NCBI GenBank assembly: GCA_937894515.1
Contig: CALCRH010000163.1
Span: 1 to 11,667 of the forward strand
Source: an uncultured Clostridia bacterium
Lineage (GTDB): Bacteria > Bacillota > Clostridia > Oscillospirales > Oscillospiraceae
Reading direction: 5' to 3'
Length of the DNA stretch: 11,667 bases
A model generated the notes under the pieces. It ran no database searches. It was not told the DNA's origin and saw nothing but the letters and a program-made list of their open reading frames with translations. Positions within the stretch are counted from its first letter, which is position 1, and each line of letters begins with the position of its first letter. A program made the translations under genes and the position numbers. Positions 4,852 through 11,626 of this stretch are shown piece after piece.

Positions 4852-5517
4852 TTAACCTCCTATGGCATCTACAAAGGCCATAACCACGTCGTTGAGATGT
4901 TCCATGGCCTTGGGCCAATCTAAAAAGTAGTTCTGGTTATCATTCAGGCAATCGCTGACGGACTTGATGGCCATGAACGGTACACCGTTGCGGTAGCAGA
5001 CCTGCGCCGCGGCACCGCCCTCCATCTCGGTGAGCAGGGGGTGGTAGGTGTCCTTGATGAACGCGGCCCGGTCACCGTCCACGGCGAACCAGTCGCCGGT
5101 GGCGCATTTGCCCATCCGGTAGGGGTAGCCGGTCCTGTCCATAGCGGCCTTGGCGTGGGGCAGGTCGGCAGTGGGGAAGTCCACCATATTCACGGTGCTG
5201 ACCATGCCGATGGGGTCGCCGCAGCCGGTGGTATCCACATCGTGCTGGAGGAAGCTATCCACCAAAACAAAGGTGCCAATGGGAACCTCCTCGAAGCAGC
5301 CAGCTACACCGGCGTTGAGGATCAGATCGGGGTGATAGCGATCGATGAGCAGTTGGGTCGCCATGGCGGCGTTCACCTTGCCCACACCGCCGCAGCAGGC
5401 GATGAGGTCGGAGCGGAGATGGTAAAATGACACGCCGGAAACAACATCGTCCGGCTGGCGGTCGTGGATCAGGCTGTTGATCTCTTTGGGCATGGCGTAG
5501 AGAAGCGCAATTTTCAT
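4852..5517 (-). CDS. mtnN: 5'-methylthioadenosine/S-adenosylhomocysteine nucleosidase, 221 aa
   Basis: This enzyme removes adenine from S-adenosylhomocysteine, making the S-ribosylhomocysteine that LuxS uses next, and also from methylthioadenosine. Visible family features: Glu12 in AMPKE (general acid/base region), GGVGKVNAA (43-51), LILNAGVAG (65-73), the MEGG ribose-binding motif (165-168, Glu166), and Asp189 in KSVSD (185-189), the expected catalytic aspartate. Length is slightly under the usual 230 or so. The start at 5517 has GGGGAGGT about 7 nt upstream. The promoter is at 5551-5579, and luxS follows with a 1-nt gap. The MEGGAAAQVC and SVSDCLND segments differ somewhat from the Escherichia coli versions but keep the key residues. 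Confidence 0.95.
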   Translation of the reverse strand: MKIALLYAMPKEINSLIHDRQPDDVVSGVSFYHLRSDLIACCGGVGKVNAAMATQLLIDRYHPDLILNAGVAGCFEEVPIGTFVLVDSFLQHDVDTTGCGDPIGMVSTVNMVDFPTADLPHAKAAMDRTGYPYRMGKCATGDWFAVDGDRAAFIKDTYHPLLTEMEGGAAAQVCYRNGVPFMAIKSVSDCLNDNQNYFLDWPKAMEHLNDVVMAFVDAIGG

Positions 5518-5550
5518 GGGAAAACCTCCCCTTATTGATTTCTGTGTCCT

Positions 5551-5579
5551 ATTTTAGAGAGGGCTTACGGGAAAGTCAA
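5551..5579 (-). promoter_or_regulatory. Sigma-A promoter of mtnN-luxS
   Basis: On the minus strand TTGACT (5579-5574) and TAAAAT (5556-5551) have a 17-bp spacer, the same hexamers as at obgE. The -35 lies 1 bp from the -35 of the divergent tmcAL promoter. Confidence 0.8.
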
Positions 5580-5580
5580 G

Positions 5581-5609
5581 TTGCAATTCGGCGCATGGTA
5601 GAGTACAAT
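5581..5609 (+). promoter_or_regulatory. Sigma-A promoter of tmcAL
   Basis: TTGCAA (5581-5586) and TACAAT (5604-5609) have a 17-bp spacer. The leader to the ATG at 5631 would be about 15 nt, and AAAGGAGGT lies within it. This supports the downstream start over the in-frame ATG at 5535, which precedes the promoter. Confidence 0.75.
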
Positions 5610-5630
5610 GGAGAAAAAGGAGGTGAGAAC

Positions 5631-6800
5631 ATGGTCGCTGGCGTGATTTGCGAGTTCAACCCGTTCCACAAGGGACATCAATATCTGCTGGATACGGTGC
5701 GGCAAAAAGGCGCTGACACCATCGTGTGCGCCATGTCCGGCAACTTCGTTCAGCGGGGAGATGTGGCCGTTGCGGACAAGCTGACTCGAGCCGAGATGGC
5801 GATACGCTGTGGGGCGGATCTGATTTTCGAGCTGCCTACCCCGTGGGCCATGGCCACCGCTGAGACCTTTGCCCGTGGCGGCGTGGAATTGCTGGCGCTG
5901 GCGGGTTGTGATACCGTTGCCTGTGGCAGTGAGTGTGGCGACATTGAGGCACTGGAGCAGGTGGTGGATGTACTGACAGATGACGGTATTATGTTAACTA
6001 CAAAGCGGTATTTGGACGGTGGCTTGAGCTATGCCCGGGCTCGGCAGCTGGCAGTGGAAGAACGACTGGGAGATCTGGGGCAGCTTTTGGCGCAGCCCAA
6101 CAACACGCTGGCGGTGGAATATCTGAAAGCGATTCGGAAACTGCAAGTTGACATAAAATGTATCACTGTACCCCGTATCGGTGCAGAGCATGATGGAGAT
6201 GCGGTGGGAGAGATTGCTTCGGCGTCCTATTTACGAGAGCTGATAAAAACAGGAAAAATGGTGGATAATTATATTCCATCTGCTGTGGCAGAGATTTTGC
6301 GGAGATCGGCAGTGCAGGGAAGTTATCCGGTAGACATAACACTTTGTGAGCGGGCGATTCTGGCCAAGCTGCGCAGTATGTCCGAGGAGGAATTTGCCGC
6401 CTATGATCGGGGGAATGAGGGCCTTTATCATCGACTGTACGATGCGGTACGGCAGGCGACGACTCTGGACGAGGTGCTGACCCTTGCCAAGACGAAACGC
6501 TACCCCATGGCGCGGCTGCGGCGCATGGTGCTTGCGGCATGGCTGGGAATGGACAGCGTACCCGAAAAAGTACCGTATTTACGGGTATTGGCGGCAAACG
6601 AGCAGGGGCGCAAGCATTTGCGCATTTTACAGGATAACGGCGCTCCCGTGCTGACCAAACCCGCCGATGTGGGGAAATTGGGCGAGGAAGCGGAAAAACT
6701 GTTCCGTGAGGAGTGTGCCCGGACAGATTTATATGCATTATGTCAACCGAAATCGATGTCGATGGGGGCCGATTGGCGGTTGACACCGAAGATGATATAA
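5631..6800 (+). CDS. tmcAL: tRNA(Met) cytidine acetate ligase TmcAL, 389 aa
   Basis: TmcAL (YlbM family) uses acetate and ATP to make N4-acetylcytidine at the wobble position of elongator tRNA-Met. The nucleotidyltransferase-like N terminus is plain: VAGVICEFNPFHKGH with the HxGH motif at 13-16, then MSGNFVQRGD and RAEMAIRCGADLIFELP. The QPNNTLAVEYLKA segment and the C-terminal RLRRMVLAAWLG region are also typical. Length is in the usual range of about 390-420. The start at 5631 is chosen because AAAGGAGGTGAGAAC precedes it and the promoter lies at 5581-5609; the frame is open to 5535 but that ATG lacks support. A zinc-ribbon gene follows 18 nt later. Confidence 0.96.
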   Translation: MVAGVICEFNPFHKGHQYLLDTVRQKGADTIVCAMSGNFVQRGDVAVADKLTRAEMAIRCGADLIFELPTPWAMATAETFARGGVELLALAGCDTVACGSECGDIEALEQVVDVLTDDGIMLTTKRYLDGGLSYARARQLAVEERLGDLGQLLAQPNNTLAVEYLKAIRKLQVDIKCITVPRIGAEHDGDAVGEIASASYLRELIKTGKMVDNYIPSAVAEILRRSAVQGSYPVDITLCERAILAKLRSMSEEEFAAYDRGNEGLYHRLYDAVRQATTLDEVLTLAKTKRYPMARLRRMVLAAWLGMDSVPEKVPYLRVLAANEQGRKHLRILQDNGAPVLTKPADVGKLGEEAEKLFREECARTDLYALCQPKSMSMGADWRLTPKMI

Positions 6801-6818
6801 TTAGGGACGAGGTAAATT

Positions 6819-7106
6819 ATGGAAAGAAATTTGACCTGTTTGCGCTGCGGGCAAAAAATGAACTATATCAGAACGGAGAAATTGCAGCTCGGGCAGACGG
6901 GCTGGCTGCTGGGTGATCTTCCTAATCTGTTAGCGAGCGCGATGGAAGTGGATATTTACACCTGTACGAAATGCAGAAAAATTGAACTCTTTTTAGCCGA
7001 TGAAAAAGAGGAAGATATACCGAAAAAGCAGTGTCCGAATTGCGGAAAGTGGCACGATTTTGATTATCCCAAGTGTCCGTTCTGCAAGTATGTGTATCGG
7101 GAATAA
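6819..7106 (+). CDS. Double zinc-ribbon protein of unknown function, 95 aa
   Basis: Eight cysteines form two Cys4 ribbons. The first uses CLRC (7-10) and CTKC (49-52), separated by a 38-residue insert with a hydrophobic LGDLPNLLASAME stretch. The second uses CPNC (72-75) and CPFC (86-89). A short acidic linker (61-66) joins them. Such paired ribbons usually bind nucleic acid or protein, but no specific function can be assigned. There is no membrane segment. The start has GAGGT 7 nt upstream. The gene lies 18 nt after tmcAL on the same strand and is probably co-transcribed with it; the next terminator on this strand is the bidirectional hairpin at 7311-7341. The nearby tRNA-modification gene is a hint of an RNA-related role, no more. 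Confidence 0.85.
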   Translation: MERNLTCLRCGQKMNYIRTEKLQLGQTGWLLGDLPNLLASAMEVDIYTCTKCRKIELFLADEKEEDIPKKQCPNCGKWHDFDYPKCPFCKYVYRE

Positions 7107-7116
7107 ATCGCTTTTC

Positions 7117-7286
7117 GGGAGGACAGAGTCGTCCGCCCCTACGGAAGGAATGGAAAGTTTCGATAGAATTCGCAGGGCGGGGTCCCCTGACCCTGCTACG
7201 GCGTACCTGAGGTCAGCCTGCCCCACGAAATGACAGGGACGAGGAGAAAGATGATACGGTGGGCGACCGCAAGGGTCGCCCCTACA
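7117..7286. repeat. Partial copies of the dispersed repeat
   Basis: This non-coding stretch holds fragments of the same family. A GGAC/GTCC hairpin runs into CCGCCCCTACGG (7128-7144 equals 2192-2208). A GC-rich inverted repeat, GCAGGG/CCCTGC, is at 7172-7196. A complete second half of the two-hairpin unit is at 7259-7285, 27 bases identical to 2147-2173. The left half of that last unit is missing. Confidence 0.65.
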
Positions 7287-7310
7287 AAATTTTTCGCTTT
7301 TCACGCATAA

Positions 7311-7341
7311 AAAAATTGCCGCCCATTGGGCGGCAATTTTT
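7311..7341. terminator. Bidirectional terminator between glnA and the tmcAL operon
   Basis: AAAAATTGCCGCCC and GGGCGGCAATTTTT form a perfect 14-bp stem with an ATT loop, flanked by A- and T-runs. It lies 6 bases past the glnA stop on the minus strand and is the first strong terminator after the zinc-ribbon gene on the plus strand. Confidence 0.9.
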
Positions 7342-7347
7342 ATGTTC

Positions 7348-8778
7348 TTACAGGTCGTAGTACAGGGCGAACTCGGCGGGATGGGGCTTGCGGCTTACCA
7401 GCTCGTCAGCAGCACGGTCCTTGGCGATAATGAGGTCGATCAAACGCTGGGGGAACACGCCGCCTGCGGTCAGGTAGTCGTGATCGGCTTCCAGCGCATT
7501 GGCTGCCTCAGTCAAAGACGTGGGCAGGCCGCCCAGCTTGGCCTTTTCCTCTTCCGGTAGGTCGAACAGATTGCAGTCGAAGGGACCCCAGCCCATGGCG
7601 TGGGGATCAATGCCCTTCTTTACGCCGTCCAGACCCGCCATCAAAATGGCGGCGTAGGCGTAGTAGGGGTTGCAGGTGGCATCGGGGTTCCGCAGCTCAA
7701 AGCGCTTGGCCATGGGGGACTTGGCGTAGGCGGGGATACGCACCACTGCGCTGCGGTTTGCCATGGCGTAGCCGATGGTGACCGGTGCCTCAAAGCCGGG
7801 GATCAGGCGCTTGTAGCTGTTGGTGCTGGGGTTGGTGATGGCGCACAGGGAGGCAGCGTGGGTCAGCAGGCCGCCGATGAAGTGCATGGCGGTGTCGCTG
7901 AGCTGGGCATAGCCGTTTTCATCGTAGAACACGGGCTTGCCGTCCTTGGTCAGCAGCATATGGACGTGCATACCGCTGCCGGCTTCACCGGCCACGGGTT
8001 TGGGCATGAACGTGGCGGTCTTGCCGAAGCGGACAGCCTCATTCTTAATAATGTACTTGGCGGCCATGGTGGCATCTGCCAGAGCGGTCATCTCGCCCAG
8101 CTCCACTTCCACCTCCAACTGGCCGCAGCCGCCCACCTCGTGGTGGTGGTACTTGACCTTGACGCCCCAGTCCTCCATGTCCAGGGTGATCTGGGAGCGC
8201 AGGTCGTTGGTCACGTCCATGGGCAGGCTGTTGTGGTAGCCGGCGTGGTGGGCGATCTGGTAGCCGCTGTTGTTGGCGGGGCTGCCGCTGGTCCACTCGG
8301 CCTGGACACAGTCGATGCTGTAACCGGTCTGGTTGGGCAGATTCTCATACTGCACGCCGTCAAATACATAGAACTCGTACTCAGGGCCCACAATCATGGT
8401 GTCGGCTACGCCGGTCTCCTTCATGTAGTCCACCGCACGCTTGGCCACATTCCGGGGATACTGGTCAAAGGGACGGTTGGCGGGACGGTCAATGACCATC
8501 ACGTCGCCGATCATGGACAGCGTGGGGATGTCGCAGAAGTCATCGATGACGGCGCTGCTGAGATCGGGGACAAACACCATGTCGCTGCTCTCCACGGGAG
8601 CATAGCCGTAGTTGGAGCCATCGAAGCCGATGCCGTAGACCATGGTGTCCTCGGTGAGACGCTGGGCGGGAATGCTCAAATGACGCCAGCGGCCGTCAAT
8701 ATCGGTCATTTTGAAATCCACGATGCGGATACCCTTTTCCGCAATCAAGGTCTGAATTTCTTTTAAAGTTTTTGCCAT
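7348..8778 (-). CDS. glnA: Glutamine synthetase type I, 476 aa
   Basis: The enzyme makes glutamine from glutamate, ammonia and ATP in the cytoplasm, as a dodecamer in type I enzymes. Motifs seen: GFDGSNYGY (51-59), GPEYEFY (131-137) with metal-binding glutamates, KYHHHEVGGCGQLEVEV (209-225), GSGMHVHM (267-274) in the ammonia/ATP site, PGFEAP (327-332, Glu330) and NRSA (341-344). The length and the 150-185 insert suggest the GSI-beta layout, but the adenylylation tyrosine is replaced: the NLYDLP motif reads NLFDLP with Phe405. The ATG at 8778 has AGGAGG 8-9 nt upstream; the frame extends to 8847 but that region contains the promoter. A terminator follows the stop. Confidence 0.96.
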   Translation of the reverse strand: MAKTLKEIQTLIAEKGIRIVDFKMTDIDGRWRHLSIPAQRLTEDTMVYGIGFDGSNYGYAPVESSDMVFVPDLSSAVIDDFCDIPTLSMIGDVMVIDRPANRPFDQYPRNVAKRAVDYMKETGVADTMIVGPEYEFYVFDGVQYENLPNQTGYSIDCVQAEWTSGSPANNSGYQIAHHAGYHNSLPMDVTNDLRSQITLDMEDWGVKVKYHHHEVGGCGQLEVEVELGEMTALADATMAAKYIIKNEAVRFGKTATFMPKPVAGEAGSGMHVHMLLTKDGKPVFYDENGYAQLSDTAMHFIGGLLTHAASLCAITNPSTNSYKRLIPGFEAPVTIGYAMANRSAVVRIPAYAKSPMAKRFELRNPDATCNPYYAYAAILMAGLDGVKKGIDPHAMGWGPFDCNLFDLPEEEKAKLGGLPTSLTEAANALEADHDYLTAGGVFPQRLIDLIIAKDRAADELVSRKPHPAEFALYYDL

Positions 8779-8818
8779 ATCCAAAGTCCTCCTGAAAGGA
8801 AAAATTTTACCGTTTACC

Positions 8819-8847
8819 ATCATAAAACGACAGCCGGATAATGTCAA
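8819..8847 (-). promoter_or_regulatory. Sigma-A promoter of glnA
   Basis: On the minus strand TTGACA (8847-8842) and TATGAT (8824-8819) have a 17-bp spacer, about 40 bp before the glnA ATG. The -35 is exact consensus. Confidence 0.82.
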
Positions 8848-8852
8848 GAATT

Positions 8853-8902
8853 TCTCCTTTTTGTGCGTGATTTTCTCTCACACAACAGAGAAGAAAAGGA
8901 GA
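8853..8902. promoter_or_regulatory. Nested inverted repeat upstream of glnA
   Basis: The outer arms TCTCCTTTT (8853-8861) and AAAAGGAGA (8894-8902) are perfect complements. Inside lies TGCGTGA-N7-TCACACA (8864-8884), a 7-7-7 inverted repeat with one mismatch. It sits just upstream of the glnA -35 and just after the flavoprotein gene, so it could be an operator, or a weak terminator for the latter. Confidence 0.5.
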
Positions 8903-8916
8903 CCGGAGGACAGCAC

Positions 8917-9396
8917 TTATCGCTCCTGAATTTCCTTGCCGGTGATATGCTCGATGGTAATTTCAAACATCTGCACCGCCTTACCATCAGCGGCGATCTC
9001 TTCGTCCACCTGTGCTTCATCGGGATAGTATTTCATGGCAAGGTTCTTTACCTGCTGCATAGCAGCGGCCGGATCGCGAATGAGATGGCATCTGCCGAAG
9101 ATCACAACACTTTGCAGATAGGGTGCCCAGACCGCATCCTTGACCTGCTCGTTGCCGAAAACGGTAAAGCAAACCTTATCGCAGGCCTTTAGGGCATCCA
9201 CCTTGTGTCCGACCGGTGCGCCGTGAAAATAGATCTTTTGCTGTTCCGCATCATACCGGTAATTCACGGGAATTGCATAGGGATACCCGTCGTCGCCATT
9301 GACCGCCAGCACACCCCGCCGGGTATGGAAAAGAAGCTGCGTGATCGCCTCGGGTGGGATTTCTTTCGATTTTCTTCGCATTTCTCGAAACGCCAT
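8917..9396 (-). CDS. Pyridoxamine 5'-phosphate oxidase family flavoprotein, 159 aa
   Basis: This is a small FMN-binding split-barrel protein of the type often annotated as NimA-like or pyridoxamine 5'-phosphate oxidase-related. The pattern MRRKSKEI (6-13), GVLAVNGDDGYPYAIPVNYRYD (28-49) and IYFHGAPVGHKVDAL (55-69, His58 and His64) matches the N-terminal half of the family, where FMN binds. The C-terminal half ends in a strand, VQMFEITIEHITGKEI. Substrate is unknown; nitroimidazole reduction is a family association and should not be assumed. The start at 9396 has GGAGGT 8 nt upstream; an in-frame ATG at 9459 lies within the -35 element and is rejected. The gene is transcribed alone, divergently from the kinase gene. 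Confidence 0.9.
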   Translation of the reverse strand: MAFREMRRKSKEIPPEAITQLLFHTRRGVLAVNGDDGYPYAIPVNYRYDAEQQKIYFHGAPVGHKVDALKACDKVCFTVFGNEQVKDAVWAPYLQSVVIFGRCHLIRDPAAAMQQVKNLAMKYYPDEAQVDEEIAADGKAVQMFEITIEHITGKEIQER

Positions 9397-9430
9397 TGTC
9401 TGACACCTCCATAGAGCTGAAATCAAGGCA

Positions 9431-9459
9431 ATTATACCGCGTTGTTGTCCATACTGCAA
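9431..9459 (-). promoter_or_regulatory. Sigma-A promoter of the flavoprotein gene
   Basis: On the minus strand TTGCAG (9459-9454) and TATAAT (9436-9431) have a 17-bp spacer, with the start codon about 35 bp downstream. Confidence 0.8.
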
Positions 9460-9536
9460 TATAAAAGCGGTAGAGACAGGAGAAGATGCAGATGACAGCG
9501 TTTGAAAATTTTTTACGGGATTTTAACACGGAAATG

Positions 9537-9545
9537 TGTTATGAT
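9537..9545 (+). promoter_or_regulatory. Possible extended -10 promoter of the two-component system
   Basis: TGT followed by TATGAT fits an extended -10 element (TGn-TATnAT). No -35 hexamer is found at 16-18 bp. If used, transcription starts near 9552, which argues for the GTG start at 9577. Confidence 0.45.
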
Positions 9546-9576
9546 AGCAATAAAAATGGGGAAAGGGGAAGGTGCG

Positions 9577-10698
9577 GTGAAAAAACGGAGAAAGATCAAC
9601 TGGCCCCGTGAATGGGAGAAAAAACGCCTTTTGAGTCAGGCGGTGACCTATTCCACCAAGGATTTTATCATATCAGCCAGTTTATATTTTGTCTCAGTTA
9701 TTCTGTGTCTGCTCTTGCGGCAATTTGATCCCAACAACGATTCCAGCTATGTGGCCATGATCTTTTTGCTGGATGTGTTTTTAACAGCCTTTTGGACGGA
9801 TGGCTATCTGTTCAGTATCCTGATGGCAATCGTAGGTGTTCTAAGTGTAGACTATATTTTTACCCCACCCTATTGGGCCATCAGCTTTACCGTTGCCGGC
9901 TTCCCTCTGACCTTTCTGGTCATGCTGACCATCTCTCTGGTGACCGCTACGGTGACCTCGCGGGCCAAGCGCGCCGATGCCATGGCCCGGGAAGCGGACC
10001 GGGAGAAGATACATTCCAATCTATTGCGCGCCATGTCCCATGATATCCGCACTCCGCTGACCGGTATTGTCGGCGCTACCAATGTCCTGCTGGAGCAGGA
10101 CGGTCTGGCACCGGAGCAGCAGCGGGAGCTGGTAAAAGGAGCCAACGAGGATGCCCAGTGGCTGATCCGCATTGTGGAGAATCTCCTGTCGATCACCCGC
10201 ATCGGAGACAGGGAAGATCCCCATGTCAACAAGACCCCGGAAGCCGCGGAGGAGATCATGGAGAGCGCCGTGGCAAAATTCCGAAAGCGATACCCTATGG
10301 CAAAAATAGAGGTTAATTTACCGGAGCAGCTGCTGATGGTGCCCATGGATCCGCTTTTGATGGAGCAGGTGTTTTTGAATTTGCTGGAAAACGCGGTGAT
10401 TCACGGAAAGAGTGCTGATATGATTACCTTTTTACTGCGGCAATCCGGTACTGCGGCGCAATTCGTGGTCGAAGACAGCGGCCCGGGGATCCCGGAGGAA
10501 GAACTGAAAAACCTGTTCAACAGCAGTGCCCACCGCGTCAGCTGGGGCGATAACAAACGAAATATGGGAATTGGCCTGAGTGTCTGCCGTACCATCGTGC
10601 AGGCCCATGGCGGAACCATAGAGGGAGAAAACAGAGAGACCGGCGGCGCACGGTTTACGGTGACCCTGCCGATGAAGGAGGAAAGCGATGAAGATTAA
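9577..10698 (+). CDS. Membrane sensor histidine kinase, short KdpD-like, 373 aa
   Basis: The kinase has a basic N terminus, then hydrophobic membrane segments at about 29-48, 57-73, 77-93 and 107-127 forming a compact DUF4118/KdpD-type module with the FTPPYWAISFT loop (95-105). The H-box MSHDIRTPL follows with phospho-acceptor His155, then the N-box (NLLENAVIHG, Asn272), G1 DSGPGIP (300-306) and G2 GIGLS (331-335). The N-terminal KdpD sensor and Usp domains of full-length KdpD (about 900 aa) are absent. The GTG at 9577 is preferred because the likely -10 is at 9540-9545; in-frame ATGs at 9502 and 9556 are alternatives and the ribosome binding site (GGGGAAGG) is not decisive. The 3' end overlaps the response regulator by 11 nt. 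Confidence 0.92.
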   Translation: MKKRRKINWPREWEKKRLLSQAVTYSTKDFIISASLYFVSVILCLLLRQFDPNNDSSYVAMIFLLDVFLTAFWTDGYLFSILMAIVGVLSVDYIFTPPYWAISFTVAGFPLTFLVMLTISLVTATVTSRAKRADAMAREADREKIHSNLLRAMSHDIRTPLTGIVGATNVLLEQDGLAPEQQRELVKGANEDAQWLIRIVENLLSITRIGDREDPHVNKTPEAAEEIMESAVAKFRKRYPMAKIEVNLPEQLLMVPMDPLLMEQVFLNLLENAVIHGKSADMITFLLRQSGTAAQFVVEDSGPGIPEEELKNLFNSSAHRVSWGDNKRNMGIGLSVCRTIVQAHGGTIEGENRETGGARFTVTLPMKEESDED

Positions 10699-11395
10699 AG
10701 ACAAGGTACTGATCGTAGAAGATGAACAGAGTATCAGCAATTTTATTTCCATGATCCTTACGGCCAACGGCTACGATACCATTGTGGTATGCAGTGGCGA
10801 AGAAGCCTTAACCATGGTGTCCTCTCATTGCCCGGATCTGATCGTGCTGGATCTGGGCCTGCCGGATATGGACGGCATGGAAGTATTAAAAGAGGTAAGA
10901 AAATGGTCCAATCTGCCCATCGTAGTGGTTTCTGCCCGCCAGCATGAGCACGACAAGGTGGAAGCACTGGACTATGGCGCAGACGACTACCTGGTCAAAC
11001 CTTTCGGTACCAGCGAATTGCTGGCCCGGATCCGCACGGCGATCCGCCATACCCGTACGACTCTGTCCAATCCCCAAATTGCCCAGTCCGGTAAATTTGT
11101 TACCGGTAAGCTGGTGATCGACTACGATAAGCATCAGGTGTTGGTCGATGGAGAAAATGCCCACCTGACGGTCAACGAGTATAAGATCGTGGCTCTGCTG
11201 GGTAAGTATGCCGGCAAGGTTCTGACCTATGATTTCATTATTCGTGAGCTGTGGGGTCCCAAGGCGAAGACGGACAATCAGATCCTGCGGGTCAATATGG
11301 CCAATATCCGCCGCAAGATCGAGACCACGCCCGGCGATCCCGAGTATATCTTTACGGAGGTCGGCGTAGGATATCGGATGCGCGAGGGAGATTAA
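10688..11395 (+). CDS. OmpR/KdpE-type response regulator, 235 aa
   Basis: The partner of the overlapping histidine kinase. The receiver domain covers residues 1-120: acidic pocket Glu11/Asp12, phospho-acceptor Asp55 in LIVLDLGLPDMDG, Ser82 at the switch position and Lys104 in LVKPF. A winged-helix DNA-binding domain follows (about 132-232), with NEYKIVALLGKYAGKVLT, a recognition region ILRVNMANIRRKIE, and the wing YIFTEVGVGYRM. The arrangement is closest to KdpE. The start overlaps the kinase stop, with AAGGAGG 8 nt upstream inside the kinase coding region, so the two are translationally coupled. Target genes are not evident: no kdpFABC lies in the window, and the gene after the terminator is a probable sodium-dependent transporter. 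Confidence 0.95.
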   Translation: MKIKDKVLIVEDEQSISNFISMILTANGYDTIVVCSGEEALTMVSSHCPDLIVLDLGLPDMDGMEVLKEVRKWSNLPIVVVSARQHEHDKVEALDYGADDYLVKPFGTSELLARIRTAIRHTRTTLSNPQIAQSGKFVTGKLVIDYDKHQVLVDGENAHLTVNEYKIVALLGKYAGKVLTYDFIIRELWGPKAKTDNQILRVNMANIRRKIETTPGDPEYIFTEVGVGYRMREGD

Positions 11396-11427
11396 TTTTC
11401 TTATCAAGAAACTTTATAGAGAAAATG

Positions 11428-11459
11428 AAAAAAGATGTCGCAACTGCGGCGTCTTTTTT
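11428..11459 (+). terminator. Terminator after the response regulator
   Basis: AAAAAAGATGTCGC pairs with GCGGCGTCTTTTTT (two G-T pairs) around an AACT loop, ending in T6. It lies 32 bases after the stop and can work on both strands. Confidence 0.88.
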
Positions 11460-11544
11460 CGTTATAGGAATAACAAAGCTATCATAAAGTAATAAAGAAA
11501 AAATGGCTACTCGCAAAGACTCTGTTAAGAAATGCTGTGGCTTA

Positions 11545-11573
11545 TTTACACAAAAATGGGAGGAGAGTAAAAT
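11545..11573 (+). promoter_or_regulatory. Probable sigma-A promoter of the right-edge gene
   Basis: TTTACA (11545-11550) and TAAAAT (11568-11573) have a 17-bp spacer. The leader to the ATG at 11627 would be about 45 nt. The rest of 11460-11626 shows no other feature. Confidence 0.65.
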
Positions 11574-11626
11574 TCCAGTAAGTTATTCCTGTCGGAGTGA
11601 CAATCAAAAATTAAGGAGAGAAAACT

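Noticed and set aside
6163..6786. 207-aa minus-strand open frame opposite tmcAL
   Set aside because: It is proline-rich, low-complexity antisense of a conserved gene with no start signal.
7600..8766. 388-aa open frame on the plus strand opposite glnA, rich in His, Gly and Val
   Set aside because: It is the antisense of a highly conserved glutamine synthetase; its composition is an artefact of reverse reading.
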